NCBI GenBank assembly: GCA_963710495.1
Contig: CAVQAI010000011.1
Location: forward strand, 310,001-374,000
Direction of reading: 5' to 3'
Origin: Bog-756 sp963710495
GTDB taxonomy: Bacteria > Actinomycetota > Acidimicrobiia > Acidimicrobiales > RAAP-2
DNA length: 64,000 nt
Under the pieces are notes generated by a model that had not been told where the DNA came from, searched no databases, and worked only from the letters and a program-made list of their open reading frames with translations. A program made the position numbers and the translations under genes. Below, piece by piece: positions 8,896-16,576 of this stretch. How positions within the stretch are numbered: position 1 is the stretch's first letter; every line of letters starts with the position of its first letter.

Positions 8896-10326
8896 ATGAG
8901 TGAAGCAAAGAACGCCCGAATCGGGATCCTTGTCGTGGCGTACAACGCGGCCACCACGCTGGCCCGGGTCCTCGATCGGATCCCGGAGGCGATCAGGTCG
9001 GACATCGAAGAGGTGATCGTCAGCGACGACCACAGCCAGGACTCCACCTACCTGGTGGGACTCGGGTACCAGCAGGTCTCCGACTTGCCGATCACCTTGA
9101 TCAGGCAGCCCAAAAACCTCGGTTACGGCGGCAACCAGAAAGCCGGCTACGAGGTGGCCATCGACCATGGCCTCGACGTCGTGGTCATGCTCCACGGCGA
9201 CGGGCAGTACGCCCCGGAGTCGCTTCCGGAGATGGTGGCTCCGATCGTAGATGGGGTAGCCGACGCCGTCTTCGGCTCCCGCGTCATGATCAAGGGCGCC
9301 GCCCGCAAGGGAGGCATGCCCCTCTATAAGTACGTCGGCAACCGCATCCTCACCCGCTTCGAGAATGCCGCTTTGGGCACCGATCTCTCGGAGTTCCATT
9401 CTGGATACCGCGCCTACTCGGTGAGCGCGCTGAAGCAGATCCCATTTCAGCGGAACTCGGACGGTTTCAACTTCGACACCCAGATCATCATCCAGCTGCA
9501 CGACGCCGGCCTCCGCATCGCCGAGGTTCCAATACCCACCTACTACGGCGACGAGATCTGTTACGTCGACGGGCTGAGCTATGCCCGCGACGTTTCCAAG
9601 GATGTCGTCGCCTACCGGTTGCAGAAGGCTGGATTCGGGGATGGAAGTTTGATCGCTCTGAACGAGGAGTACCAGCTCAAGCCCAGTGAGGACAGCTCGC
9701 ATGGCCGGATCTCGACGCTGCTGGCGGCGCGGCCGCCGAGCAAGGTGCTCGACCTGGGATGCTCCGGCGGGCGTCTGGCCGAGCGTCTCCGGGGCATGGG
9801 GCACCACGTCACCGGCGTCGACGTCCACGAGATTCCGGGCGTCGAGCAGCGAACCGATGCGTTCTTCAAAGCCGACCTCAATCAAGGCATACCCTACGAA
9901 GTCGGCTCGGGCTTCGACGTCGTACTCGGCGCTGATGTGCTCGAGCATCTCGTTGATCCTGGGGCGCTGATCGCCCAAGCGCGCGACATCCTCTCGCCGG
10001 ACGGCGTCGCCTACTTCTGCGTGCCGAACATCGCGCACTGGTACCCGAGGACACGATCGACCCTCGGAGCGTTCGACTATGACCAGCGAGGAATCCTGGA
10101 CTCGACCCACCTCCGGTTCTTCACCCGCCGCAGCATCCGGAGACTGGTGGAGCGCAATGGCTTCGCCATCAGCAGGATCGAGCCGGTGGGCCTCCCTCTC
10201 GACGCCATGGGCGTGGAGGGGGACAAGACCCGTGTGCTGCGGCTGATCGATCAGATGATGCTGGCCCTGTGGCCCACCATGTTCGGTTACCAGTTCATCG
10301 TGGAGGCCAGGCCGAACGCCTCATGA
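8896..10326 (+). CDS. Bifunctional glycosyltransferase family 2 / methyltransferase fusion
   Basis: 476 aa in two domains. Residues 1-235 are a GT2 (GT-A) transferase like dolichyl/undecaprenyl-phosphate sugar synthases: IGILVVAYNAATTLARVLDR, DDHSQDST and VVMLHGDGQYAPESL, with the metal-binding acidic cluster. Residues 270-430 are a class I methyltransferase: KVLDLGCSGGRLAERLRGMG and VLGADVLEHLVDPGALI. It probably makes a lipid-phosphate sugar and methylates a glycan intermediate; both substrates are inferred. The gene starts the region-3 cassette and is divergent from the broken methyltransferase. The two domains are read in one unbroken frame, so this is a true fusion. Confidence 0.85.
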   Translation: MSEAKNARIGILVVAYNAATTLARVLDRIPEAIRSDIEEVIVSDDHSQDSTYLVGLGYQQVSDLPITLIRQPKNLGYGGNQKAGYEVAIDHGLDVVVMLHGDGQYAPESLPEMVAPIVDGVADAVFGSRVMIKGAARKGGMPLYKYVGNRILTRFENAALGTDLSEFHSGYRAYSVSALKQIPFQRNSDGFNFDTQIIIQLHDAGLRIAEVPIPTYYGDEICYVDGLSYARDVSKDVVAYRLQKAGFGDGSLIALNEEYQLKPSEDSSHGRISTLLAARPPSKVLDLGCSGGRLAERLRGMGHHVTGVDVHEIPGVEQRTDAFFKADLNQGIPYEVGSGFDVVLGADVLEHLVDPGALIAQARDILSPDGVAYFCVPNIAHWYPRTRSTLGAFDYDQRGILDSTHLRFFTRRSIRRLVERNGFAISRIEPVGLPLDAMGVEGDKTRVLRLIDQMMLALWPTMFGYQFIVEARPNAS

Positions 10327-10505
10327 GCTAGCCGGCACAACGCGAATGACGTCTGCAGTCCGTCGTCGGCTGACCGGCCACCCCGCCCGGACCGCACGGA
10401 ATGCGCCGATCCGACGCATTCGGTTCCGGATACGCCTTAGGCTCGGAATGGGCGTGCATAGTAGTGTGCGCCGTCTCGTTCCGGTTGGCTCAGGGTAAGC
10501 CGTCC

Positions 10506-10519
10506 AAGGATGCACATTG
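10506..10519 (+). promoter_or_regulatory. Shine-Dalgarno deciding a TTG start
   Basis: AAGGA at 10506-10510 is 6 bases before TTG at 10517. The only nearby ATG (10510) is in another frame and hits TAA after seven codons. The TTG is therefore the likely start of the dehydratase gene. Confidence 0.6.
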
Positions 10520-11509
10520 CGCTTCGCAGATAAGACTGTTGTGGTGACGGGGGCAGGGGGGTTCATCGGCAGCGCCCTGGTCGAGCGGCTCGTGTCCGAA
10601 GGGGCACACGTGCGAGCCATGCTGCGATACACCTCACGGGCCGGACGCGGCTGTCTGACCGACATCCCCGAAGCCGTCATGCGGGAAGTCGAGGTCATCC
10701 ACGGTGATGTTCGGGATTTCGACGCGGTCCGGACGGTCGTACGCGACGCCCACGCCATCTTCCATCTGGCCGCGCTGATCGGCATCCCGTACTCCTATGA
10801 GCACCCGCAGGAGGTCATCGACACCAACGTCTTCGGGACCTCGAACATCCTCCTGGCCGCCCGGGACCTCCCCACGGTCGAGCGGATCGTCCTGACCTCC
10901 ACCAGTGAGGTGTACGGCTCGGCGCTCCGCGTCCCGATCGACGAGGACCACCCCCTCCAGGCCCAGTCGCCGTACAGCGCCACCAAGATCGCCGCCGATG
11001 CCTTGGGGACCAGTTTCAACCGTTCCTTCGGCATGCCGGTCACCATCGTCAGACCGTTCAATGCCTACGGACCGCGCCAGTCGGCTCGAGCGGTCATTCC
11101 GACCATTATCAGCCAGGCCCTCGCCGGGAGGACTCTGGAGCTCGGCACACTGGAGACGACGCGGGACTTCACCTTCGTCGAGGACACCGCCCGGGGCTTC
11201 GTCGCGGTGGCGGCGGCAGAAGCTGCCGTCGGGGAGATCGTCAACATGGGCTCGGGTGTGGAGGTCCGGATCGGAGACGTCGTCACCAAGGTGGGCGAGA
11301 TCGTGGGCCGCCGGCTCGAGGTGGCGGAGGACGACCGCCGCATGCGCCCGACGACGAGCGAGGTCTCCCGCCTCCTCGCCGACAGCTCGAAGGCGGCCCT
11401 CCTGGCCGGGTGGAAGGCCGAGGTCTCCCTGGACGAGGGGCTGCGCCGCACCTGCGAGTGGATCGAGCAGCATCTCGAAACGTTCCGACCGCAGGAGTAT
11501 GCGGTATGA
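10517..11509 (+). CDS. NAD-dependent sugar-nucleotide 4,6-dehydratase, LegB-like SDR
   Basis: An extended short-chain dehydrogenase of 330 aa. It has the NAD-binding loop VTGAGGFIGSALVERL (residue 9 on), the catalytic Ser/Thr region TSTSEVYGS, and YxxxK in SPYSATKIAADALG (about residue 155). IRPFNAYGPRQSARAVIPT-like sequence (here VRPFNAYGPRQSARAVIPT) is characteristic of the LegB branch, which makes the 4-keto-6-deoxy sugar leading to legionaminic-acid-type or 6-deoxy amino sugars. Its stop overlaps the start of the nucleotidyltransferase (ATGA, 11506-11509). UDP-GlcNAc as substrate is inferred. No aminotransferase or NeuB-like synthase lies in the window. Confidence 0.8.
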   Translation: MRFADKTVVVTGAGGFIGSALVERLVSEGAHVRAMLRYTSRAGRGCLTDIPEAVMREVEVIHGDVRDFDAVRTVVRDAHAIFHLAALIGIPYSYEHPQEVIDTNVFGTSNILLAARDLPTVERIVLTSTSEVYGSALRVPIDEDHPLQAQSPYSATKIAADALGTSFNRSFGMPVTIVRPFNAYGPRQSARAVIPTIISQALAGRTLELGTLETTRDFTFVEDTARGFVAVAAAEAAVGEIVNMGSGVEVRIGDVVTKVGEIVGRRLEVAEDDRRMRPTTSEVSRLLADSSKAALLAGWKAEVSLDEGLRRTCEWIEQHLETFRPQEYAV

Positions 11510-12216
11510 AGACCGTGCTTCTCGCCGGCGGGCTCGGCGTCCGGTTGCGCCCGCTCACCTACACGATTCCGAAGCCACTCCTCCCGGTCGGCGAGCGTCC
11601 GATTCTGGAGGAGATCGTGATGCGTCTGCGGGCCTTCGGCCTGCGCGACCTGGTGATCGCCGTGGGTTACCGGGCCGAGCTCATCGAGACGTACTTCCGC
11701 GACGGATCGCAGCTCGGCGTGCAGATCGCCTACGCCCACGAGTCCGAGCCGCTGGGCACGGCCGGGCCGTTGGCCTTGGTCCGTGACCAGTTCGGCGACG
11801 GGGCCGACAAGACCGACCCGTTGCTGGTGATGAACGGCGACCTCCTCACCGACCTCGACTTCTCGAGTCTGGCCGAGTTCCACCAGCGGGGTGGTTACGA
11901 CATCACCGTGGTGACCCGCGAGTTCCAGCTCCGCCACCCGTACGGGGTCATCGAGCTCAAGGGCGATCGGATCACCCGGGTCATCGAGAAGCCGGCCGTC
12001 ACCGACACCGTGAACGCCGGCGTCTACGTGCTCAACTGGTCGGTGTTGGACCTCGTCCCGAGCGGACGTGCCTATGAGATCCCGGACCTGCTCAACAAGG
12101 CCTCGGAGTCCGGCCTGAAGGTCGTGGCCCACCCGTTCGAGGGCGAGTGGTTGCCCATCGACGGGCCGGAGCAGCTCGAGGAGGCGGCCCGAACCGTCGA
12201 CCTGCGCCCGTCATGA
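11506..12216 (+). CDS. Sugar-1-phosphate nucleotidyltransferase
   Basis: 236 aa, the short nucleotidyltransferase fold. The N-terminal GGxGxRLxPLT loop (LLAGGLGVRLRPLTYTIPKP) and KPLLPVGERPILEEI are textbook. VMNGDLLTDLDF near residue 107 supplies the metal-binding Asp, and VIEKPAVTDTVNAGVYVL near 160 is the sugar-binding region. The start ATG overlaps the dehydratase stop and the stop overlaps the next gene's ATG (ATGA, 12213-12216), so the three genes are tightly coupled. The nucleotide and sugar are not determinable; in LegB contexts such enzymes often use GDP- or CMP-type activation. Confidence 0.82.
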   Translation: MKTVLLAGGLGVRLRPLTYTIPKPLLPVGERPILEEIVMRLRAFGLRDLVIAVGYRAELIETYFRDGSQLGVQIAYAHESEPLGTAGPLALVRDQFGDGADKTDPLLVMNGDLLTDLDFSSLAEFHQRGGYDITVVTREFQLRHPYGVIELKGDRITRVIEKPAVTDTVNAGVYVLNWSVLDLVPSGRAYEIPDLLNKASESGLKVVAHPFEGEWLPIDGPEQLEEAARTVDLRPS

Positions 12217-12992
12217 AGCTGTCCATCGTCGTCCCCGTCCGGAACGAGCACGAGACGATCGTCCCGATCATCGAGCGCGTGCTGGCCGTCGACTACGGGA
12301 TGGCGAAGGAGGTCATCGTCGTCGACGGTGCCTCGACCGATGGGACCCGCGAGGCCCTGCTCGGGATGGAGGAGTGCGTCGAGCTGGTGTTGGTGCTCGA
12401 GGACCAGGCCAGGGGGAAGGGTCGCGCCGTCCGAACCGGCTTCGAGCGGGCCAGCGGTGACATCGTCATCGTGCAGGACGCCGATCTCGAGCTGGACCCC
12501 TCCCAGATCCCCATGCTCCTCGAGCCATTGGTCCGCGATGGGGCGCCGGTGGTCTTCGGATCGAGGTTCAAGGGTCGGGGAAGGGGGAGCACGCCGCTCG
12601 TCAGCTACGCCGGGAACATGTTGCTGACCTGGGCCGCCGATGTCCTGTTCCTGTCGCGGATGACCGACATCCTCACGTGCTACAAGGCCATGTGGGCCGA
12701 GATCGCCCAGGGTCTCGAACTGCAGTGCGACGGGTTCGACTTCGACGCCGAGATCACCTGCCGCCTGATGCGCGACGGCTATCGGATCATCGAGATGCCG
12801 GTGACCTACGACCCGCGCAGCGTCGAGGAGGGGAAGAAGCTGACTACCGGGGTCGGGTGGAGCGTTCTCCGGGCCATCCTCCGCGTCCGCCTCTCCTCGA
12901 GGTCGACCACGAACTGGACGTACTCGCCGGAGCCTTCCCGGGGCCAGGTCGACAGGTCTGAGGTCGTCGACGACGCCACGCGTCAGGGCTGA
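12213..12992 (+). CDS. Glycosyltransferase family 2
   Basis: 259 aa, a GT-A fold. KLSIVVPVRNEHETIVPIIER and VVDGASTDGTRE form the nucleotide-binding half. IVIVQDADLELDPSQI near residue 88 carries the DxD motif, and GSRFKGRGRG follows. The sequence resembles polyprenyl-phosphate mannose/glucose synthases without the membrane tail. It is the last gene of the ATGA-coupled trio. Its 3' end overlaps the convergent acyltransferase by 10 bases. Confidence 0.84.
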   Translation: MKLSIVVPVRNEHETIVPIIERVLAVDYGMAKEVIVVDGASTDGTREALLGMEECVELVLVLEDQARGKGRAVRTGFERASGDIVIVQDADLELDPSQIPMLLEPLVRDGAPVVFGSRFKGRGRGSTPLVSYAGNMLLTWAADVLFLSRMTDILTCYKAMWAEIAQGLELQCDGFDFDAEITCRLMRDGYRIIEMPVTYDPRSVEEGKKLTTGVGWSVLRAILRVRLSSRSTTNWTYSPEPSRGQVDRSEVVDDATRQG

Positions 12993-15112
12993 TCGTTCGG
13001 GCAGGTCCCAGCCGGGGTGTCGTAGCGGTAGGCGTCCGAGGTCCAGCTCGAGTTGATCCATCCCGGTGCCGGGGGGGCCAGACCGAACATCGGGCGGAGC
13101 TGTTGGGTGATGGCCGCTCCGAGCACGGCCGCACCGGCCGGGCAGAGGTGGGTGTTGTCCGTCTTGCGGGCCCGGATCCAGCCTCCGGACACCGTGGGCA
13201 GCCAGGCCGAGTAGTGGCCGTCCAGGTCCAGGGACGAGGCCACCGGCAGATAGGTGACCTGTCCCGGGTACTCCTCGGGGAGGGTCTTGACCATCGACGT
13301 CCAGGCCCGCGTGTAGCGGGCCTGCAGGGTGGCGACATTGTTGCGGACGACCGGGTCGATGATGGCGTCGAGGCCCGCCACCCGCGGGAACTGGACGAAG
13401 GCGATCCCGTCGACACCGTTGCCCGGTGCCAGCATGGCCGTGATGAACTCGCGGATCAGGGCCCGGTATTGCTCCGGATGGTGGTAGGCGTAGGCGTTGT
13501 CCCACGACCACATGGCGATGATCAGCTGGGGGTGCGTCTGTTGGAGGATCTCGGTGAGGTCCCTGACGAAGTGGGTGTCGGTGGTGAGCCCCCAGCCCGG
13601 AAACGAATGGGTGGACACGGTCGCTTCCCCCGTGGCTTGGAGGGCGGCCTTGATGCCGAGCTCGGCGTCGACCATCACGCTGTCGCCGATGGTGATCACT
13701 CGGAGGGGCGTGGTCGGACTGATCTGCTGGCCGGCGCCAAGGACGATGGGTGGAGGGAGGGGGCGTGGCAGGGCGGTGGGGGAGACCACGCGGACCGAGG
13801 CGTAGTCGGGAGGTGCGGCGGCCGCCGTCGTGACGGGGGCGGTGCCGGCCACGATGGCCAGGGCGGTGAGCCCGACGGCCACCACCGTGGAGGCGGCGAA
13901 GGGCCAGCCCTTCCAGCGGTAGCGCCGGATGGGGCGTTCGATGAGGTAGAAGCTGGTGGTGGCGGCGAAGACGGTGGCGCCGAGCCTGGCCAGGAGGAGG
14001 CTCGCACCGTTCAGGCCGGTGGTGACATCGGTCATCAGTACGTAGGTGGGCCAGTGCCAGAGGTAGAGGCCGTAGGAGATCTGCCCGATCCAGCGCAACG
14101 GGCGGTTGGACAGGGCCGTCCCCAGCGGACCGGTGTCGGGTTGGGCCACACTGGCGATGACCACGGCGGCCAGCAGGCCGGCCACCACCAGGCCCCCCTG
14201 GTACATCCAGCCCGACGGGTTGCCGAGGTCGTCGCCGGCGGACACCCACAGGTAGGCGAGAGCCAGGGCGGCCGCCGGTCCGGCGAAGTGCAGCAACCGG
14301 CGCACCGCCGGCGGGTGGTCCGGGCGGTTGGTGACGGCCAGGGCCAGGGTCGCCCCGATCAACAGCTCGAAGGCCCGGGTGTCGGTGCCGTAGTAGATGC
14401 GGGAGGTGTCGGCGCCGCGATGGTAGAGAAGGGCCATCTCGAGGGCGGATGCGGCGGCCAAGGTGGCGGTGACCACGATCGCCGCTCCTCGGGAGAACCT
14501 GGCCTGCCGGGGCAGGGCCGGACTCGTGGCGGGGGTGCGTCGCCGGAGGAGGCGGAACATGGCCAGCGCCAGCAGTGGCCAGACGATGTAGAACTGCTCC
14601 TCGATGGCGAGCGACCAGGTGTGCTTCAGGGTCGAGGGGAGCTCGAACTGGGTGAAGTACGACTGGTGGGTGAAGATCAGATGCCAGTTGGCGTAGTAGA
14701 AGAGCGTGGCGATGGCGTCGGGGCGGAAGGTGGCGGTGCTGATGTTCGGCCCGCCCAGCCAGTCGTAGGCGGTCAGTACGAGCAACAGCACCAGGACACC
14801 GGGAAGCAGCCGCCTGGCCCGGCGGGCCCAGAACGACCGCAAGGCGATCCGCTTCCTCGCCATCCACTCACCGGCCAGCAGGCTGGTGATCAGGAATCCC
14901 GAGAGGACGAAGAAGAAGTCGACGCCCAGGTATCCGCCGTTGGCCCAGTGGAAGTTGTAGTGGTAGGCGACCACCCCGGCGACGGCCAGCGCCCGGAGGC
15001 CGTCGAGGGCCGGCATGTAGCGGTGCGAACCCGAGACGGACGGTACCTCGACCGGTACGCCGGCGGGCGATTCCGTCTCATGCGTCACCGGGGCCGGGCG
15101 CACGGTGGTCAT
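12983..15112 (-). CDS. Membrane acyltransferase-3 with C-terminal SGNH domain (OafA/OatA type)
   Basis: 709 aa. The N-terminal half is an acyltransferase-3 domain with about ten membrane helices: MPALDGLRALAVAGVVAYH with the active-site His, LGVDFFFVLSGFLITSLL, FWARRARRLLPG, and HTWSLAIEEQFYIVWPL. The C-terminal 250 residues form a periplasmic SGNH hydrolase-like domain (VITIGDSVMVDAELG, about residue 475). The SGNH Asp-x-x-His near the C-terminus is the NTHLCPAG region. It would move acyl groups across the membrane onto an exported glycan or peptidoglycan. It is divergent from the GT-C gene with 48 bases between them. Confidence 0.88.
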   Translation of the reverse strand: MTTVRPAPVTHETESPAGVPVEVPSVSGSHRYMPALDGLRALAVAGVVAYHYNFHWANGGYLGVDFFFVLSGFLITSLLAGEWMARKRIALRSFWARRARRLLPGVLVLLLVLTAYDWLGGPNISTATFRPDAIATLFYYANWHLIFTHQSYFTQFELPSTLKHTWSLAIEEQFYIVWPLLALAMFRLLRRRTPATSPALPRQARFSRGAAIVVTATLAAASALEMALLYHRGADTSRIYYGTDTRAFELLIGATLALAVTNRPDHPPAVRRLLHFAGPAAALALAYLWVSAGDDLGNPSGWMYQGGLVVAGLLAAVVIASVAQPDTGPLGTALSNRPLRWIGQISYGLYLWHWPTYVLMTDVTTGLNGASLLLARLGATVFAATTSFYLIERPIRRYRWKGWPFAASTVVAVGLTALAIVAGTAPVTTAAAAPPDYASVRVVSPTALPRPLPPPIVLGAGQQISPTTPLRVITIGDSVMVDAELGIKAALQATGEATVSTHSFPGWGLTTDTHFVRDLTEILQQTHPQLIIAMWSWDNAYAYHHPEQYRALIREFITAMLAPGNGVDGIAFVQFPRVAGLDAIIDPVVRNNVATLQARYTRAWTSMVKTLPEEYPGQVTYLPVASSLDLDGHYSAWLPTVSGGWIRARKTDNTHLCPAGAAVLGAAITQQLRPMFGLAPPAPGWINSSWTSDAYRYDTPAGTCPNDQP

Positions 15113-15146
15113 CGGTGCACTCCGGATCGGCCACCGCCTGCTTGGT

Positions 15147-15152
15147 TAGTCT
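15147..15152 (+). promoter_or_regulatory. Leaderless -10 box (TAGTCT) for the GT-C gene
   Basis: TAGTCT lies 8 bases before ATG at 15161, and no Shine-Dalgarno is seen in the gap. Confidence 0.45.
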
Positions 15153-15160
15153 GATCGATC

Positions 15161-16525
15161 ATGATTCCGGGTGCTACTGCTGACCGGCGCCGGTTCTGGC
15201 CGTGGTTGAGCGTATGGACGCTGGTCGGACTCGGGATCCGTCTGGCTTCAGTGTACGGCCGGCCCCACAAGACCCCGGGTGGTGATCCCGGGTATGCCTG
15301 GGGCGTCGCCAGGCTGCTGGTGGCTGGCAAAGGATTCATCGACCCACTGGCCTACAACTACCACAACCAGCACCTTATCCTGCAGACGGCCCAGTGGCCC
15401 CCGCTGTGGACGTTCGTTCTCACCGTCCCGATGTTGTTCGGATTCCACAGTTTCTTCGCCGCTCGGATCTGGTCCTGCTTCGTCGGCGCGGCCGCCATCG
15501 CCGTCTGCGGGCTGGCCGGGCGCGAGATCGCCGGGCGCGGGATCGCCGGGCGGCGGGTCGGGTTGATCACGGCGCTGATCGTGGCGGTGGACCCGAACAT
15601 GTGGACCAATGCCGGCCTGGCCCTGTCGGAGACCCTCTCGCCTCTGTTGGTGGCCCTCGTCCTGTGGATGGCCTACCGGTTCTGGCGGCTACCGACCTGG
15701 GGAAACATCGCCGCTCTGGGTGCGGCCATCGGGCTCGCCGCCCTCGGGCGCGACGAGCTCGCCCTGCTCTGGGTGTTCATCCTCCTCCCGCTGGTGTTGC
15801 TGGTCCGCTCGGCGAGTTGGCGGCGCCGGATCGGCCTGCTGCTGGTGGGCGCGGCCCTCGCCGGTGTGGTCGTCTTCCCCTGGGTGGGGTACAACCTCAG
15901 CCGGTTCGACAAGGTGGTGACCATCAGCGACGGATTCGGGCCGACGCTGCTGTCGGCCAACTGCGGAGCCACCTATTCCGGGCCGATCGAGGGCTACTGG
16001 TCCTGGACCTGCGAGAAGGGCGTCCATCCCAACCTCAAGGTGGACGAGTCGGTGAACAACGCGGTCGACCAGTCCGTGGCGATGAAGTACATCCGCGCCC
16101 ACGAAGGTGACCTTCCGAGGGTCACGCTGGCCCGGATCGGGCGCGGCCTCGGCTTGTACCATCCCATGGAGCAGGTCCGGATCGACTCGGTCATCGAGAC
16201 GCGTCCCTACCATTGGTGGTTGACGGGCCTGTACATGTACTACGCCCTCTTCATCCTGTCGATCGGCGGGTCGTTCATCCTGCGCCGGCGCAAGATCCTG
16301 ATCTTTCCGTTGTGGGCCGTCGCCCTCGACGTGCTCCTCGTCTTCGTGGTGAGCTTCGGGCAACCCCGCTACCGGGTGACCCTGGAGGTTTCGCTCAGCA
16401 TCCTCGCTGCCGTCCAGATCGAGTGGCTCTGGAACCGGTTGCGGCCCGGGCGACGGGCCACCCCCGCACCATCCGACGACGAGTTACCAGCGACGATGCC
16501 GACGACGACCCCGGTGTCCGTCTAA
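15161..16525 (+). CDS. GT-C membrane glycosyltransferase (family 39/ArnT-like)
   Basis: 454 aa with about ten membrane helices. After the first helix the sequence HKTPGGDPGYAWGVARLL puts an Asp in the first extracytoplasmic loop, where GT39/GT83 enzymes hold their catalytic acid. The arrangement WPPLWTFVLTVPMLFG and repeated basic loops fit the same fold. It would transfer a sugar from a polyprenyl-phosphate donor to a glycan or protein outside the membrane. The enzyme making that donor could be one of the GT2 proteins upstream (inference). An octanucleotide-like repetition (GAIAGRGIAG) near residue 120 is a short in-frame duplication. Confidence 0.75.
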   Translation: MIPGATADRRRFWPWLSVWTLVGLGIRLASVYGRPHKTPGGDPGYAWGVARLLVAGKGFIDPLAYNYHNQHLILQTAQWPPLWTFVLTVPMLFGFHSFFAARIWSCFVGAAAIAVCGLAGREIAGRGIAGRRVGLITALIVAVDPNMWTNAGLALSETLSPLLVALVLWMAYRFWRLPTWGNIAALGAAIGLAALGRDELALLWVFILLPLVLLVRSASWRRRIGLLLVGAALAGVVVFPWVGYNLSRFDKVVTISDGFGPTLLSANCGATYSGPIEGYWSWTCEKGVHPNLKVDESVNNAVDQSVAMKYIRAHEGDLPRVTLARIGRGLGLYHPMEQVRIDSVIETRPYHWWLTGLYMYYALFILSIGGSFILRRRKILIFPLWAVALDVLLVFVVSFGQPRYRVTLEVSLSILAAVQIEWLWNRLRPGRRATPAPSDDELPATMPTTTPVSV

Positions 16526-16561
16526 CCCCGGACTGAACGGTCTGGTCGTCCACCCGTTGAG

Positions 16562-16567
16562 TAGGCT
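16562..16567 (+). promoter_or_regulatory. Leaderless -10 box (TAGGCT) before the spermidine-synthase-like gene
   Basis: TAGGCT is 9 bases before ATG at 16577, so the predicted leader is only about 2-3 bases. Confidence 0.45.
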
Positions 16568-16576
16568 CAGCGAACC

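Noticed and set aside
12072..14867. 931-codon minus-strand open frame
   Set aside because: It is a GC-rich shadow of the acyltransferase gene and of the GT genes, with no family motif.
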